A stretch of 64,000 nucleotides of DNA from JABAAW01 sp965216605 (GTDB taxonomy: Bacteria > Pseudomonadota > Alphaproteobacteria > JABAAW01), in the NCBI GenBank assembly GCA_965216605.1, contig CBDCGG010000002.1, forward strand, positions 620,001 to 684,000. The letters run 5' to 3'. The position numbers and the translations under genes are program-made. Of this stretch, positions 24,802 to 34,256 are shown piece after piece (the first letter of the stretch is position 1; each line of letters opens with the position of its first letter). The notes below the pieces were generated by a model, which did no database searches, was not told where the DNA came from, and saw only the letters and a list, made by a program, of their open reading frames with translations.

Positions 24802-26562
24802 ATGTCTTTTGTTATGTTTAGCGTCATGTCTTTTGTCGTTGAATTGTTGAAGCAAACGCGTCGCTCTTTTAAAGCGCGACACCTTGCCTTTCGCGCTGCC
24901 AGTTTTGTCTTGGCGGGAGGCGTGGCGTTTCTCGCGCTCTCAACAACAAGCCCTCGCGTGCGTGCCGCCTACGGGAGTTTCGCGCATAGTATTTTTGTCC
25001 AACCCCTGCAAAAGATCGTCAAGGCGAGAAACGCAAGCAAGCGGCAAGCCCTCGCCGAGAGAGAAGACGCGAAAAGAGACATGCTTCGCAAAGCGGGCAG
25101 TTTGTCCTCGCCCTATGTCGAGGTGGGGGAGGACACGCTTTTTCCTCTGTTAGTGCGCGTTTGGCTGAATGTCGATTCTTCGCACACGGCGCGTGTTACG
25201 AACAACGACGAGCGTTTTCCCCTAGTCTATGAGCGAGCGATATCCGAGCAGGGCTTTGTGCCTATCGTAGGACTGACCTTCGGCGACAACTTCTTCGATA
25301 TCGAGATACGCGATAGCAACGGCAAACAAGTAGCGCGACACAAGCTTGCGGCAAGGATAGAGGACAAGGAAGACGTGCGAAGCTGGATTTCGGTAAAGAA
25401 GAAAGCCGTGCACAACGATTTCGTCTCTGCGGCACTCTCCTTGGGAAAACTATATGAGTCATCTTCCGATCTCCCCAAGACAAAATCCTATATCAGCTAC
25501 TACGGTGTAATCGATGATTTGGGTGATATCAGGTGGTTGTATCGTATAGAGGACATAGCTTGGATTGCGCAAACGTTCAGTGTCTTCGTTGACAAGCAGA
25601 TTTTTATCACAGACGGATGGAACAAGATTTTTGTTGCGGATGTTTTCGGCAACGCAAAGTTAGTTTTTGATGGGAAAAAAACTTCTTCTGATCGTATCGA
25701 CTATAGCATTCATCACGGTTTCACGGTGACCGAGAAAGGCACGGCGCTGATACTGGTAGACCCTTTGATGAAAAAAAGGAAGAGGTCTTCGTTCGGGGAC
25801 ATCGTTCTCGAGGTTGACTTGAGCAACGGCAAGAAGATCCGCGAAATCGATCTGAAAGATGTATTAAGCGATGTGTTAGATGTTGCCGCAGGTTCGAAGA
25901 TTGACGATCATCTTTTGACGAGCAAACACTTGCAGGATTGGATGCATCTGAACTCGATCGTCTACGATTCTGAGAGCAACACGATTCTGCTCTCAGGTCG
26001 CCACCAGAACGCGGTTTTTGCTATCGACTATAAGACGAGCGCGCTGCAATGGATGTTTGCTGACCCCGAAGATTTTTCTGCTCAACAGCAGGCGCGTTTC
26101 TTGACAGCGCCTGAGGGGTATGTGTTTCACAAAGGGCAGCACGACGCGCAACTGCAAGGCAATCGGCTGCGCTTCTTAGATAACGCGGTGTTGGTAAAAA
26201 AAGAAGACGGCAGCTATAGAGACATTGAGGCGACGCCATCGCGTATCGTCGAGGCTACCTTGGATTTGGCGAACAAAAAAATAACTAAAATCAAAACCTA
26301 TGCTCCGAAGTCTATTTTTTCCAAAATAACTAGCGGCTACGACTTTCGCGATGGCAAGTATCTTGTTTGTTATTGCGGCATTATAAAAGATGTCTTCGGG
26401 GGTTATATTGCTGACCTTCGACACGACAAGAATGCCAAAAATACAGCAGAGCTGTTTGAGTTCAAAGAGGGTAATGATCGAGAGTTGTTGCATATTTCTA
26501 TCAAGGATACTAGCTTTCGCCCTCGCTACTTCGATTGGAAAAAGATGGTAGGCGCGGAGTAA
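24802..26562 (+). CDS. arylsulfate sulfotransferase paralogue 2
   Basis: Second tandem ASST, 586 residues, with the same architecture: N-terminal anchor (AASFVLAGGVAFLALS), N-domain, propeller. Active-site segments IHHGF, DWMHLNS, SGRHQN and GQHDA are intact. ATG codons at 24802, 24814 and 24826 are all in frame; the last (MSFVVELL) matches the start of copy 4 and may be the true one. The 32-base spacer from copy 1 resembles the later spacers. Its middle, including DVAAGSKIDDHLLTSKHLQ, is almost the same as copy 1, but its linker EDAKRDMLRKAGS groups with copies 3 and 5. The distinguishing LMKKRKRSS replaces an acidic loop. Confidence 0.82.
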   Translation: MSFVMFSVMSFVVELLKQTRRSFKARHLAFRAASFVLAGGVAFLALSTTSPRVRAAYGSFAHSIFVQPLQKIVKARNASKRQALAEREDAKRDMLRKAGSLSSPYVEVGEDTLFPLLVRVWLNVDSSHTARVTNNDERFPLVYERAISEQGFVPIVGLTFGDNFFDIEIRDSNGKQVARHKLAARIEDKEDVRSWISVKKKAVHNDFVSAALSLGKLYESSSDLPKTKSYISYYGVIDDLGDIRWLYRIEDIAWIAQTFSVFVDKQIFITDGWNKIFVADVFGNAKLVFDGKKTSSDRIDYSIHHGFTVTEKGTALILVDPLMKKRKRSSFGDIVLEVDLSNGKKIREIDLKDVLSDVLDVAAGSKIDDHLLTSKHLQDWMHLNSIVYDSESNTILLSGRHQNAVFAIDYKTSALQWMFADPEDFSAQQQARFLTAPEGYVFHKGQHDAQLQGNRLRFLDNAVLVKKEDGSYRDIEATPSRIVEATLDLANKKITKIKTYAPKSIFSKITSGYDFRDGKYLVCYCGIIKDVFGGYIADLRHDKNAKNTAELFEFKEGNDRELLHISIKDTSFRPRYFDWKKMVGAE

Positions 26563-26606
26563 GAAAGTGAGGCTGGGTTGCCAAAATTTTTGTTATATCT
26601 TTTGTT

Positions 26607-28385
26607 ATGTTTAGCGCCATGTCTTTTGTCGTTGAATTGTTGAAGCAAACGCGTCGCTCTTTTAAAGCGCGACACCTTGCCTTTCGCGCTGCCAGTTTTG
26701 TCTTGGCGGGAGGCGTGGCGTTTCTCGCGCTCTCAACAACAAGCCCTCGCGTGCGCGAGGTCTACGGAAGTTTTGCAAGGAATCTCGCGCATAGTATTTT
26801 TGTCCAACCCCTGCAAAAGATCGTCAAGGCGAGAAGCGCAAGCAAACGGCAAGCTCTCGCAGAGAGAGAAGCCGCAAAAAGAGACGCGCTTCGTCAAGCG
26901 GGCAGTTTGTCCTCGCCCTATGTCGAGGTGGGGGAGGACACGATTTTTCCTCTGTTAGTGCGCGTTTGGCTGAATGTCGATTCTTCGCACACGGCGCGTG
27001 TTACGAACAACGACGAGCGTTTTCCCCTAGTCTATGAGCGAGCGATATCCGAGCAGGGCTTTGTGCCTATCGTAGGACTGACCTTCGGCGACAACTTCTT
27101 CGATATCGAGATACGCGATAGCAACGGCAAACAAGTAGCGCGACACAAGCTTGCGGCAAGGATAGAGGACAAGGAAAATGTACGCGGTAGGTTTTCGGTG
27201 AAGAAGAAAGCCGTGCACAACGATTTCATCTCCGCGGCATTCTCCTTGGGAAAACTAGATAACTTATCTTCCGATCTTTCCAAGACAATATCCTATATCA
27301 GCTACTACGGTGTCATCGATGATTTGGGTGACATCAGGTGGTTGCATCGTCTGGAGGACATAGATTGGATTTGGCAAACATTCAGTGTCTTCGTTGACAA
27401 GCAGATTTTTATCACACACGGAGAGAACAAGATTTTTGTTACGGATGTTTTCGGCAACGCAAAGTTAGTTTTTGATGGAAAAAAAGCTTCTTCTGATCGT
27501 ATCGACTATGTCATACATCACGGTTTCACGGTGACCGACAAGGGCACGGCACTTATATTGGCAGATCCCTTCACGAAAGAAGGGCAGAGGTCTTCGTTCG
27601 AGGACATCGTTATCGAAGTTGACTTGAGCAACGGCAAGACGATCCGTGAGATCTATATGAGAGAATCCCTCAGAAATGTATTCGACAAACAGATTGTTTC
27701 TGTAGGTCTGAAGATCGAAAACCGTGCTTTGTTAAAGTCGCCGCTTTGGAGGAAAAAGGACTGGCTGCATCTGAACTCGGTCGTCTACGATTCTGCAAGC
27801 AACACGATCCTGCTGTCCGCTCGCAACCAGCGCGCGGTTTTCGCGCTCGACTACGAGACAGGCGCGCTGCAATGGATGTTCGCCGACCCCGAAGATTTTT
27901 CTGCACAACAGCAGGTGCGTTTCTTGACGGTGCCTGATGGTTATGTGTTTCACAAAGGGCAGCACGACGCGCAACTGCAGGGCAATCGTTTGCGCTTCTT
28001 CGATAACGCGGCGTTGGCGAAAAAGGAAGACAGCAACTATACAGACCTTGAGGCGCCGCTATCGCGTATCGTCGAGGCTACCTTGGACTTGGCAAACAAA
28101 GGGGTTGTCCGTGTAAAAACCTATGCTCCGAAGACGATTTTTTCCAGAATAACTAGCGGCTACGACTTTCGCGACGGCAAGTATCTTGTTTGTTATTGCG
28201 GTATTATAAAAGATACCTTCGGGGGTTATATTACTGACGAGCGACACAGACACAATGCCAAAAATACAGCAGAGCTGTTTGAGTTCAAAGAGGGTAGCGA
28301 TCGAGAGCTGTTGCATATTTCTATCAAGAGCACTAGTTTTCGACCTCGCTACTTCGATTGGAAAAAGATGGTCGGCGCGGAGTAA
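26607..28385 (+). CDS. arylsulfate sulfotransferase paralogue 3
   Basis: Third tandem ASST, 592 residues. Anchor and N-domain are as in the others; SFARNLAHSIFVQ carries an NLA-type four-residue insertion shared only with copy 5. Catalytic segments are IHHGF, DWLHLNS, SARNQR and GQHDA, so the equivalents of His356, Asn358, Arg374 and His436 remain, while the neighbours of the Arg differ (SARN against SGRH). The middle block MRESLRNVFDKQIV with LKSPLWRKKDW is also shared with copy 5 only. In-frame starts are ATG 26607 and ATG 26619. Confidence 0.82.
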   Translation: MFSAMSFVVELLKQTRRSFKARHLAFRAASFVLAGGVAFLALSTTSPRVREVYGSFARNLAHSIFVQPLQKIVKARSASKRQALAEREAAKRDALRQAGSLSSPYVEVGEDTIFPLLVRVWLNVDSSHTARVTNNDERFPLVYERAISEQGFVPIVGLTFGDNFFDIEIRDSNGKQVARHKLAARIEDKENVRGRFSVKKKAVHNDFISAAFSLGKLDNLSSDLSKTISYISYYGVIDDLGDIRWLHRLEDIDWIWQTFSVFVDKQIFITHGENKIFVTDVFGNAKLVFDGKKASSDRIDYVIHHGFTVTDKGTALILADPFTKEGQRSSFEDIVIEVDLSNGKTIREIYMRESLRNVFDKQIVSVGLKIENRALLKSPLWRKKDWLHLNSVVYDSASNTILLSARNQRAVFALDYETGALQWMFADPEDFSAQQQVRFLTVPDGYVFHKGQHDAQLQGNRLRFFDNAALAKKEDSNYTDLEAPLSRIVEATLDLANKGVVRVKTYAPKTIFSRITSGYDFRDGKYLVCYCGIIKDTFGGYITDERHRHNAKNTAELFEFKEGSDRELLHISIKSTSFRPRYFDWKKMVGAE

Positions 28386-28417
28386 GAAAGTGAGGCTGGG
28401 TTGCCAAAATTTTTGTT

Positions 28418-30157
28418 ATGTCTTTTGTCGTTAAATTGTTGAAGCAAACGCGTCGCTCTTTTAAAGCGCGACATCTTGCCTTTCGTGCTGCCAGTTTTGT
28501 CTTGGCGGGAGGCGTGGCGTTTCTTGCGCTCTCAACAACAAGCCCTCGCGTGCGTGCTGCCTACGGGAGTTTCGCGCATAGTATTTTTGTCCAACCTCTG
28601 CAAAAAATCGTCAAGGCGAGAAGCGCAAGCAAACGGCAAGCTCTCGCAGAGAGAGAAACCACAAAAAAAGAGGTTGTTCGTAACGCGGCTCGTCAAGCGG
28701 GCAGTTTGTCCTCGCCCTATGTCGAGGTGGGGGAGGACGTGTTTTTTCCTCTGTTGGTGCGCGTTTGGTTGAATGTCGATTCTTCGCACACGGCACGTGT
28801 TACGAACAACGACGAGCGTTTTTCCCTCGTCTATGAACGAGCGATATCCGAGCAAGGCTTTGTACCTGTCGTGGGACTGACCTTTGGCGACAACTCCTTC
28901 GATATCGAGATACGCGATAGCAACGGCAAACAAGTAGCGCGACATAGGCTTGCGGCAAGGATAGAGGACAAGGAAAATGTACGCGGTAGGTTTTCGGTGA
29001 AGAAGAAAGCTACGCACAACGATTTCATCTCTGCGGCGCTCGTATGGAAGGTAGGGCAGGGCAGTTCTCAAGACAAACCCGAAAGAATGTACTATGGCGT
29101 GATCGACGATTTGGGCGATATTCGTTGGCTCCATCGGCGTGAGGGTATTTCAAAGCCGTGGATCTCGTTCGGGGTCATTTTTGACAAGAGGATTTTTTTT
29201 ACATACGGTGCGCACAAAATTTTCGCTGCGGATGTTTTTGGCAACAAAGAAATTTTCTTCGATGGGAAAAACGCTTCTGCTGAGCGAAGAGATTACTACA
29301 TTCATCACGATTTCACCCTCACCGACAAGGGTACAGCGCTATTGTTGGCGGATCCGAAAAGTAAGGAGGGATATCTTTTGTCGCACGATGATATTATCGT
29401 CGAGGTTGACCAGAATAACGGCAAGACGATCCGCGAGATAAATCTGAAAGACTCCTTAGGCGATGTGTTCGATATTGAAGCAGGTCCGAAGATTGAAGAT
29501 CGTCTTTTGGGGAACAAACCATCACAGGATTGGATGCATCTGAACTCTATCGTCTACGATTCTGAGAGCAATACGATTCTGCTCTCAGGTCGCCACCAGA
29601 GCGCGGTTTTCGCGCTCGACTATAAGACGGGCGCGCTGCAATGGATGTTTGCTGACCCCGAAGATTTTTCTGCACAACAGCAGGTGCGTTTCTTGACGGC
29701 GCCTGAGGGGTATGTGTTTCACAAAGGGCAGCACGATGCGCAACTGCAGGGCAATCGTTTGCGCTTCTTCGATAACGCGGTGTTGGTGAAAAAGGAAGAC
29801 GGCAGCTATAGAGACATTGAGGCGACGCCATCGCGTATCGTCGAGGCTAGATTGGATTTGGCGAACAAAAAAATAACGAAAATCAAAACCTATGCTCCGA
29901 AGACGATCTTTTCAAGAATAACTAGCGGCTACGACTTTCGCGACGGCAAGTATCTTGTTTGTTATTGCGGCATCATGAAGGATGCTTTCGGGGGTTATAT
30001 TACGGATCCTCGGCACAAAAAAGGTTTAAAGGGCGAGGTTCAACTATTCGAGTTTGAAGAGGACAGTAACGACGAGCTGTTGCATATTTTCATCAACAAG
30101 GGTATCAGCTTTCGCCCTCGTTACTTCGATTGGAAAGAGATGGTCGGCGCGGAGTAA
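28418..30157 (+). CDS. arylsulfate sulfotransferase paralogue 4
   Basis: Fourth tandem ASST, 579 residues, the shortest. ATG 28418 (MSFVVKLL) is the only upstream ATG because a short spacer segment is missing here, apparently lost between ATGTCTTTTGT repeats. The linker DNA encoding ETTKKEVVRNAARQAGS matches copy 1, whereas the middle (VWKVGQGSSQDKPERMYYG and RREGISKPWISFG) is unlike any other copy. Active-site segments are IHHDF, DWMHLNS, SGRHQS and GQHDA, all present. The C-terminal part diverges (KKGLKGEVQLFEFEEDSNDE). Divergence in the middle with conserved ends suggests a different substrate or recombination with another source. Confidence 0.82.
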   Translation: MSFVVKLLKQTRRSFKARHLAFRAASFVLAGGVAFLALSTTSPRVRAAYGSFAHSIFVQPLQKIVKARSASKRQALAERETTKKEVVRNAARQAGSLSSPYVEVGEDVFFPLLVRVWLNVDSSHTARVTNNDERFSLVYERAISEQGFVPVVGLTFGDNSFDIEIRDSNGKQVARHRLAARIEDKENVRGRFSVKKKATHNDFISAALVWKVGQGSSQDKPERMYYGVIDDLGDIRWLHRREGISKPWISFGVIFDKRIFFTYGAHKIFAADVFGNKEIFFDGKNASAERRDYYIHHDFTLTDKGTALLLADPKSKEGYLLSHDDIIVEVDQNNGKTIREINLKDSLGDVFDIEAGPKIEDRLLGNKPSQDWMHLNSIVYDSESNTILLSGRHQSAVFALDYKTGALQWMFADPEDFSAQQQVRFLTAPEGYVFHKGQHDAQLQGNRLRFFDNAVLVKKEDGSYRDIEATPSRIVEARLDLANKKITKIKTYAPKTIFSRITSGYDFRDGKYLVCYCGIMKDAFGGYITDPRHKKGLKGEVQLFEFEEDSNDELLHIFINKGISFRPRYFDWKEMVGAE

Positions 30158-30201
30158 AAAAGTGAGGCTGGGTTGCCAAAATTTTTGTTATATCTTTTGT
30201 T

Positions 30202-31992
30202 ATGTTTAGTGCCGTGTCTTTTGTTGTTGAATTGTTGAAGCAAACGCGTCGCTCTTTTAAAGCGCGACACCTTGCCTTTCGTGCTGCCAGTTTTGTCTTG
30301 GCGGGAGGTGTGGTGTTTCTCGCGCTCTCAACAACAAGCCCTCGCGTGCGCGCTGCCTACGGGAGTTTCGCAGGGAATCTCGCGCAGAGTATTTTTGTCC
30401 AACCCCTGCAAAAAATCGTCAAGGCGAGAAACGCAAGCAAGCGGCAAGCTCTCGCAGAGAGAGAAGACGCAAAAAGAGACGCGCTTCGTAAAGCGGGCAG
30501 TTTGTCCTCGCCCTATGTCGAGGTGGGGGAGGATGCGATTTTTCCTCTGTTGGTGCGCGTTTGGTTGAATGTAGATTCTTCGCACACGGTGCGCGTCTTG
30601 AACAACGACGAGCGTTTTCCCCTAGTCTATGAGCGAGCGATATCCGAGCAGGGCTTTGTGCCTATCGTAGGACTGACCTTCGGCGACAATTTCTTCGATA
30701 TCGAGATACGCGATAGCAACGGCAAACAAGTAGCGCGACACAGGCTTGCGGCAAGGATAGAGGACAAGGAAAATGTACGCGGTAGGTTTTCGGTGAAGAA
30801 GAAAGCTACGCACAACGATTTCATCTCCGCGGCACTCTCCTTGGGAAGACTACATAAGTTATCTTCCGATCTTCCCAAGACAAAATCCTATGTCAGATAC
30901 TACGGTGTCATCGATGATTTAGGTGACATCAGGTGGTTGCATCGTCTGGAGGACATAGTTTGGTTTTGGCAAACGCACGGAGTCTTCGTTGACAAGCAGA
31001 TTTTCATCACACACGGACGTCACAAAATTTTCGTTACGGATGTTTTCGGCAACGCAAAGTTAGTTTTTGATGGAAAAAAAGCTTCTTCTGATCGTATCGA
31101 CTATAACATTCACCACGCTTTCACTCTCACCGACAAGGGCACGGTGCTGATACTGGCGAATCCTTTGACGAAAGAAGGGCAGAGGTCTACGTTCGGGGAC
31201 ATCGTTATCGAAGTTGACTTGAGCAACGGCAAGACGATCCGTGAGATCGATATAAGAGAATCCCTCAGAAATGTGTTTGATAAACAAATTGTTGCTGCAG
31301 GTTCGAAGATTGAAGACCATGCTTTGTTAAAGTCGCCGCCTTGGAGGAAAAAGGACTGGCTGCATATGAACTCGATCGTCTACGATTCTGAGAGCAACAC
31401 GATCCTGCTGTCCGCTCGCCACCAGAGCGTGGTTTTCGCGCTCGACTACGATACAGGTGCACTGGAGTGGATGTTTGCCGACCCCGAAGATTTTTCTGCA
31501 CAACAGCAGGCGCGTTTCTTGACGGCGCCTGAGGGGTATGTGTTTCACAAAGGGCCGCACGATGCGCAACTGCAGGGCAATCGTTTGCGTTTCTTCGATA
31601 ACGCGGTGTTGGTGAAAAAGGAAGACGGCAGCTATAGAGACCTTGAGGCGACGCCCTCGCGTATTGTCGAGGCTAGATTGGATTTGGCGAACAAAAAAAT
31701 AATGAAAATCAAAACCTATGTTCCGAAGTCTATTTTTTCCAGAGTAACTAGCGGCTACGACTTTCGCGATGGTAAGTATCTTGTTTGTTATTGCGGCATT
31801 GTAAAAGATACCTTCGGGGGTTATGTTGCTGACCCTCGACACGAATACAAAATCAAGGCAACAGCAGAGCTGTTTGAGTTCAAAGAGGGTAGCGATCGAG
31901 AGCTGTTGCATATTTCTATCAAGGGTAACAGCTTTCGTCCTCGCTACTTCGATTGGAAAGAGATGGTCGGCGCGATAGAGAATCCTCGCTGA
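30202..31992 (+). CDS. arylsulfate sulfotransferase paralogue 5
   Basis: Fifth tandem ASST, 596 residues. It groups with copy 3 (SFAGNLAQSIFVQ insertion, IRESLRNVFDKQIV, LKSPPWRKKDW). Active-site segments are IHHAF, DWLHMNS, SARHQS and GPHDA; the Gln before the presumed sulfurylated His is Pro here only, which may affect catalysis. The C-terminus ends GAIENPR instead of VGAE, so the reading frame runs past the usual stop. It is followed by a 13-bp tandem repeat and a non-homologous spacer, marking the right end of the recent array. Confidence 0.82.
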   Translation: MFSAVSFVVELLKQTRRSFKARHLAFRAASFVLAGGVVFLALSTTSPRVRAAYGSFAGNLAQSIFVQPLQKIVKARNASKRQALAEREDAKRDALRKAGSLSSPYVEVGEDAIFPLLVRVWLNVDSSHTVRVLNNDERFPLVYERAISEQGFVPIVGLTFGDNFFDIEIRDSNGKQVARHRLAARIEDKENVRGRFSVKKKATHNDFISAALSLGRLHKLSSDLPKTKSYVRYYGVIDDLGDIRWLHRLEDIVWFWQTHGVFVDKQIFITHGRHKIFVTDVFGNAKLVFDGKKASSDRIDYNIHHAFTLTDKGTVLILANPLTKEGQRSTFGDIVIEVDLSNGKTIREIDIRESLRNVFDKQIVAAGSKIEDHALLKSPPWRKKDWLHMNSIVYDSESNTILLSARHQSVVFALDYDTGALEWMFADPEDFSAQQQARFLTAPEGYVFHKGPHDAQLQGNRLRFFDNAVLVKKEDGSYRDLEATPSRIVEARLDLANKKIMKIKTYVPKSIFSRVTSGYDFRDGKYLVCYCGIVKDTFGGYVADPRHEYKIKATAELFEFKEGSDRELLHISIKGNSFRPRYFDWKEMVGAIENPR

Positions 31993-32016
31993 AGTAAGGC
32001 GGAAAAAAGTTAAGAC

Positions 32017-32059
32017 CATGCAAAAAATCTTGGCAAAAAATCTTGGCAAAAAATCTTGC
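32017..32059. repeat. 13-bp tandem repeat, three copies
   Basis: Three near-perfect units of GGCAAAAAATCTT lie in the 245-bp gap between ASST copies 5 and 6. The rest of the gap shows no gene. The repeat breaks the otherwise uniform spacer pattern of the array and resembles other slippage repeats in the window. Confidence 0.7.
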
Positions 32060-32237
32060 ATCAAAGTCAAAGATGCGCTACAAACATGAGCATCGGTCGG
32101 ATGAGTGCCTTGACGCTTGTTGTGTCTCTAAAGCCTTTTTAGCCTGATATCCTTCTGACACTCTTCTCGTTGCCCTCTTGATGACTTCTTGGGCGTTCTA
32201 GTTGTGGTGTTTTTTGTCTGTTTTAAAGGAGAAAATG

Positions 32238-33965
32238 ATGTCTTTAGTCTCTGGTTTTTTGTCGCGTGTTTGGAAATTTGTTGCCAAGCGCAACGCGGCA
32301 AGCCTTGTTTTGCTAGGAGCTGTGGTGTTTTTCACAATATCCTTGGCAATCCCCGATTTACGCTCCGCCTATTGGAGCGTTGCGAACTACCGTGTTGCGC
32401 AGCTCGTTCAAAAAATTTCAACGAGCAGAGAGAATAGGAAACAGAAATCTCTTGCTCGTAGAGAAGAAACGCAAAAAGAAAAGCTTCGCCAAGCCAGCAG
32501 CTTGTCCTCGCCTTATGTCGAAGTGGGGGCAGAAAAAGTCTTTCCCCTGCTCGTGCGTGTTTGGCTGAATGCCGATTCTTCGCACACGGCGCGCGTATCG
32601 AACAACGACAAGCGTTTTCCCCTCGTCTATGAGCGAGCGATATCCGAGCAAGGCTTCGTTCCCGTCGTTGGGTTAGCGTTCGGCGACAACTCCTTCGATA
32701 TCGAAATACGAGACAGCAGCGGCAAAAAAGTTGCACGACACTCTCTGTCCGCGACGATCGAAGACAGCGATGACATTCAAGGTTGGATCGAAGTTCGCAA
32801 AAAGCCCGCGCGCAACGATTTCCTTTCGACACTCATCGCTTGGGGCACTATTTTCGGGCAGGTTCCGAAACAAAAGTACTTTTCCGTCGTCGATGACTTC
32901 GGCACTCTTCGATGGGTCTATCGTTGGGCGGGCGATCCCCAGAGAGGACGCGGCGGTTATGGGCTGACGGGCGAAGTTCACGGTGATCGCGTTTTGATTC
33001 CCGACGACGAAGGCATCAAGGTTGTTTCCACCGATGTGTTCGGCAACACAAAAGTGATCTTCGACGGAGAGAGCTATTCGAAAAAGCACGACTACAAGGT
33101 TCATCACGGACTGCGCGTAACCGACAAGGGTACGTTGCTTGTGATCGCTGACCCCATACAAAAGGGTGCTGTGCCGCTTCCTGAAAATCCGAAGATTCTT
33201 TCGGAGGAAGACACGATCTTGGAAATCGATCTGGCGAGCGGCAAGCTGTTGCGTGAAATCGATTTGAAAAAGGTTTTTGCCGACAACGCCAAACGCCCCA
33301 TGCTCGAAGATCAGGGAATCCTTCCGCCCAAGAAGAACGACTGGATGCACCTGAATGCTATCTACTACGACGAGGAGAGCGAAACGATCGTTCTATCAGG
33401 TCGTAATCAGAGCGCGGTTTTTGGACTCGATTATGAAACAGGAGACTTGGCGTGGCTTTTTGCCGACCCCGAAGGGTGGCCCGATCGCAAAGCCTTGCCG
33501 CTGTTGGCAGCACCGCGCGGCTATCGCTACCATCGCGGACAACACGATGTTCGATTGGACGGCAATCGCTTGCGCTTTTTCGATAACGCGGTGTTGTTGA
33601 AAGACGGCAAGGGAGGCTATATTCCGACTTCTGCTACGCGCTCGCGCGTCGTCGAGGCGCGGCTGGACCTTGCAAATCGCAAGGTGACGAGCGTCGCCAC
33701 CTATGCTCCCGAAAACATCTTTTCCAAGATAACGGGAGGCTACGACTTTCGCGACGGTAGATATCTGCTGTGCTACTGCGGAATCATGAAAGATGTTTTC
33801 GGAAAATATGTCAATGACTTCCGAAACAGCAAGGGAGTAGAAGGCGAGTCTCAGCTGTTCGAGTTCGCTCAGGGCAGCAATCAAGAGCGCTTGCACTTTT
33901 CCATCAAGGGTATCAGCTACCGCCCTCGCTACTTTGACTGGAAAAAAATGGTCGGCGCGAAATAG
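32238..33965 (+). CDS. arylsulfate sulfotransferase paralogue 6 (divergent)
   Basis: The most divergent ASST of the array, 575 residues from ATG 32238, which has AAGGAG six bases upstream; ATG 32235 is also possible. It has the same plan: anchor (AASLVLLGAVVFFTIS), N-domain SSPYVEVGAEKVFPLLVRVW, propeller. Active-site segments are VHHGL, DWMHLNA, SGRNQS and GQHDV, so the equivalents of His356, Asn358, Arg374 and His436 are kept. Its upstream DNA is unrelated to the spacer copies 2-5 share, and it has a proper ribosome-binding site, so it may be the older member from which the others were amplified. This is inference from sequence comparison by eye. Confidence 0.82.
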   Translation: MSLVSGFLSRVWKFVAKRNAASLVLLGAVVFFTISLAIPDLRSAYWSVANYRVAQLVQKISTSRENRKQKSLARREETQKEKLRQASSLSSPYVEVGAEKVFPLLVRVWLNADSSHTARVSNNDKRFPLVYERAISEQGFVPVVGLAFGDNSFDIEIRDSSGKKVARHSLSATIEDSDDIQGWIEVRKKPARNDFLSTLIAWGTIFGQVPKQKYFSVVDDFGTLRWVYRWAGDPQRGRGGYGLTGEVHGDRVLIPDDEGIKVVSTDVFGNTKVIFDGESYSKKHDYKVHHGLRVTDKGTLLVIADPIQKGAVPLPENPKILSEEDTILEIDLASGKLLREIDLKKVFADNAKRPMLEDQGILPPKKNDWMHLNAIYYDEESETIVLSGRNQSAVFGLDYETGDLAWLFADPEGWPDRKALPLLAAPRGYRYHRGQHDVRLDGNRLRFFDNAVLLKDGKGGYIPTSATRSRVVEARLDLANRKVTSVATYAPENIFSKITGGYDFRDGRYLLCYCGIMKDVFGKYVNDFRNSKGVEGESQLFEFAQGSNQERLHFSIKGISYRPRYFDWKKMVGAK

Positions 33966-33980
33966 GTAATCAGTAGAAAT

Positions 33981-34241
33981 ATGTCGCCAGAGGCATCTTC
34001 AAGAGTGTTCTTTAAGAGTGTTCTTGAGGGTGTTCTCAAGCGCGTTTCTAGCGTGCCTCTGTGCCTCCAAGCATTGTACTTGGGCTTGTGTGTTTTGTCG
34101 CTTGCAGGATGCGCTTCTGCTACGCCCCTGAATGCGTTGGATCATGTGCCTTCGAAAGCGTGGCAATCCACCGAAAATCCTGTCGAGGATAGCGAGCGCG
34201 CAAGCGTCTCCTTGCCCGCCAAGAAGGGTGCGCGTCCTTGA
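33981..34241 (+). CDS. small putative lipoprotein
   Basis: An 86-residue protein with a hydrophobic stretch ending in a lipobox-like LSLAGC (Cys at about residue 48), so the mature product would be a roughly 40-residue lipid-anchored peptide rich in Ser, Glu and Pro. The first 25 residues come from repeated GTGTTCTT-type DNA, and the true start may be one of the internal GTG codons. It starts 15 bases after ASST copy 6 and may share its transcript. It converges with argG. No family was recognised. Confidence 0.5.
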   Translation: MSPEASSRVFFKSVLEGVLKRVSSVPLCLQALYLGLCVLSLAGCASATPLNALDHVPSKAWQSTENPVEDSERASVSLPAKKGARP

Positions 34242-34256
34242 AGGGGCAGAGCGGAA

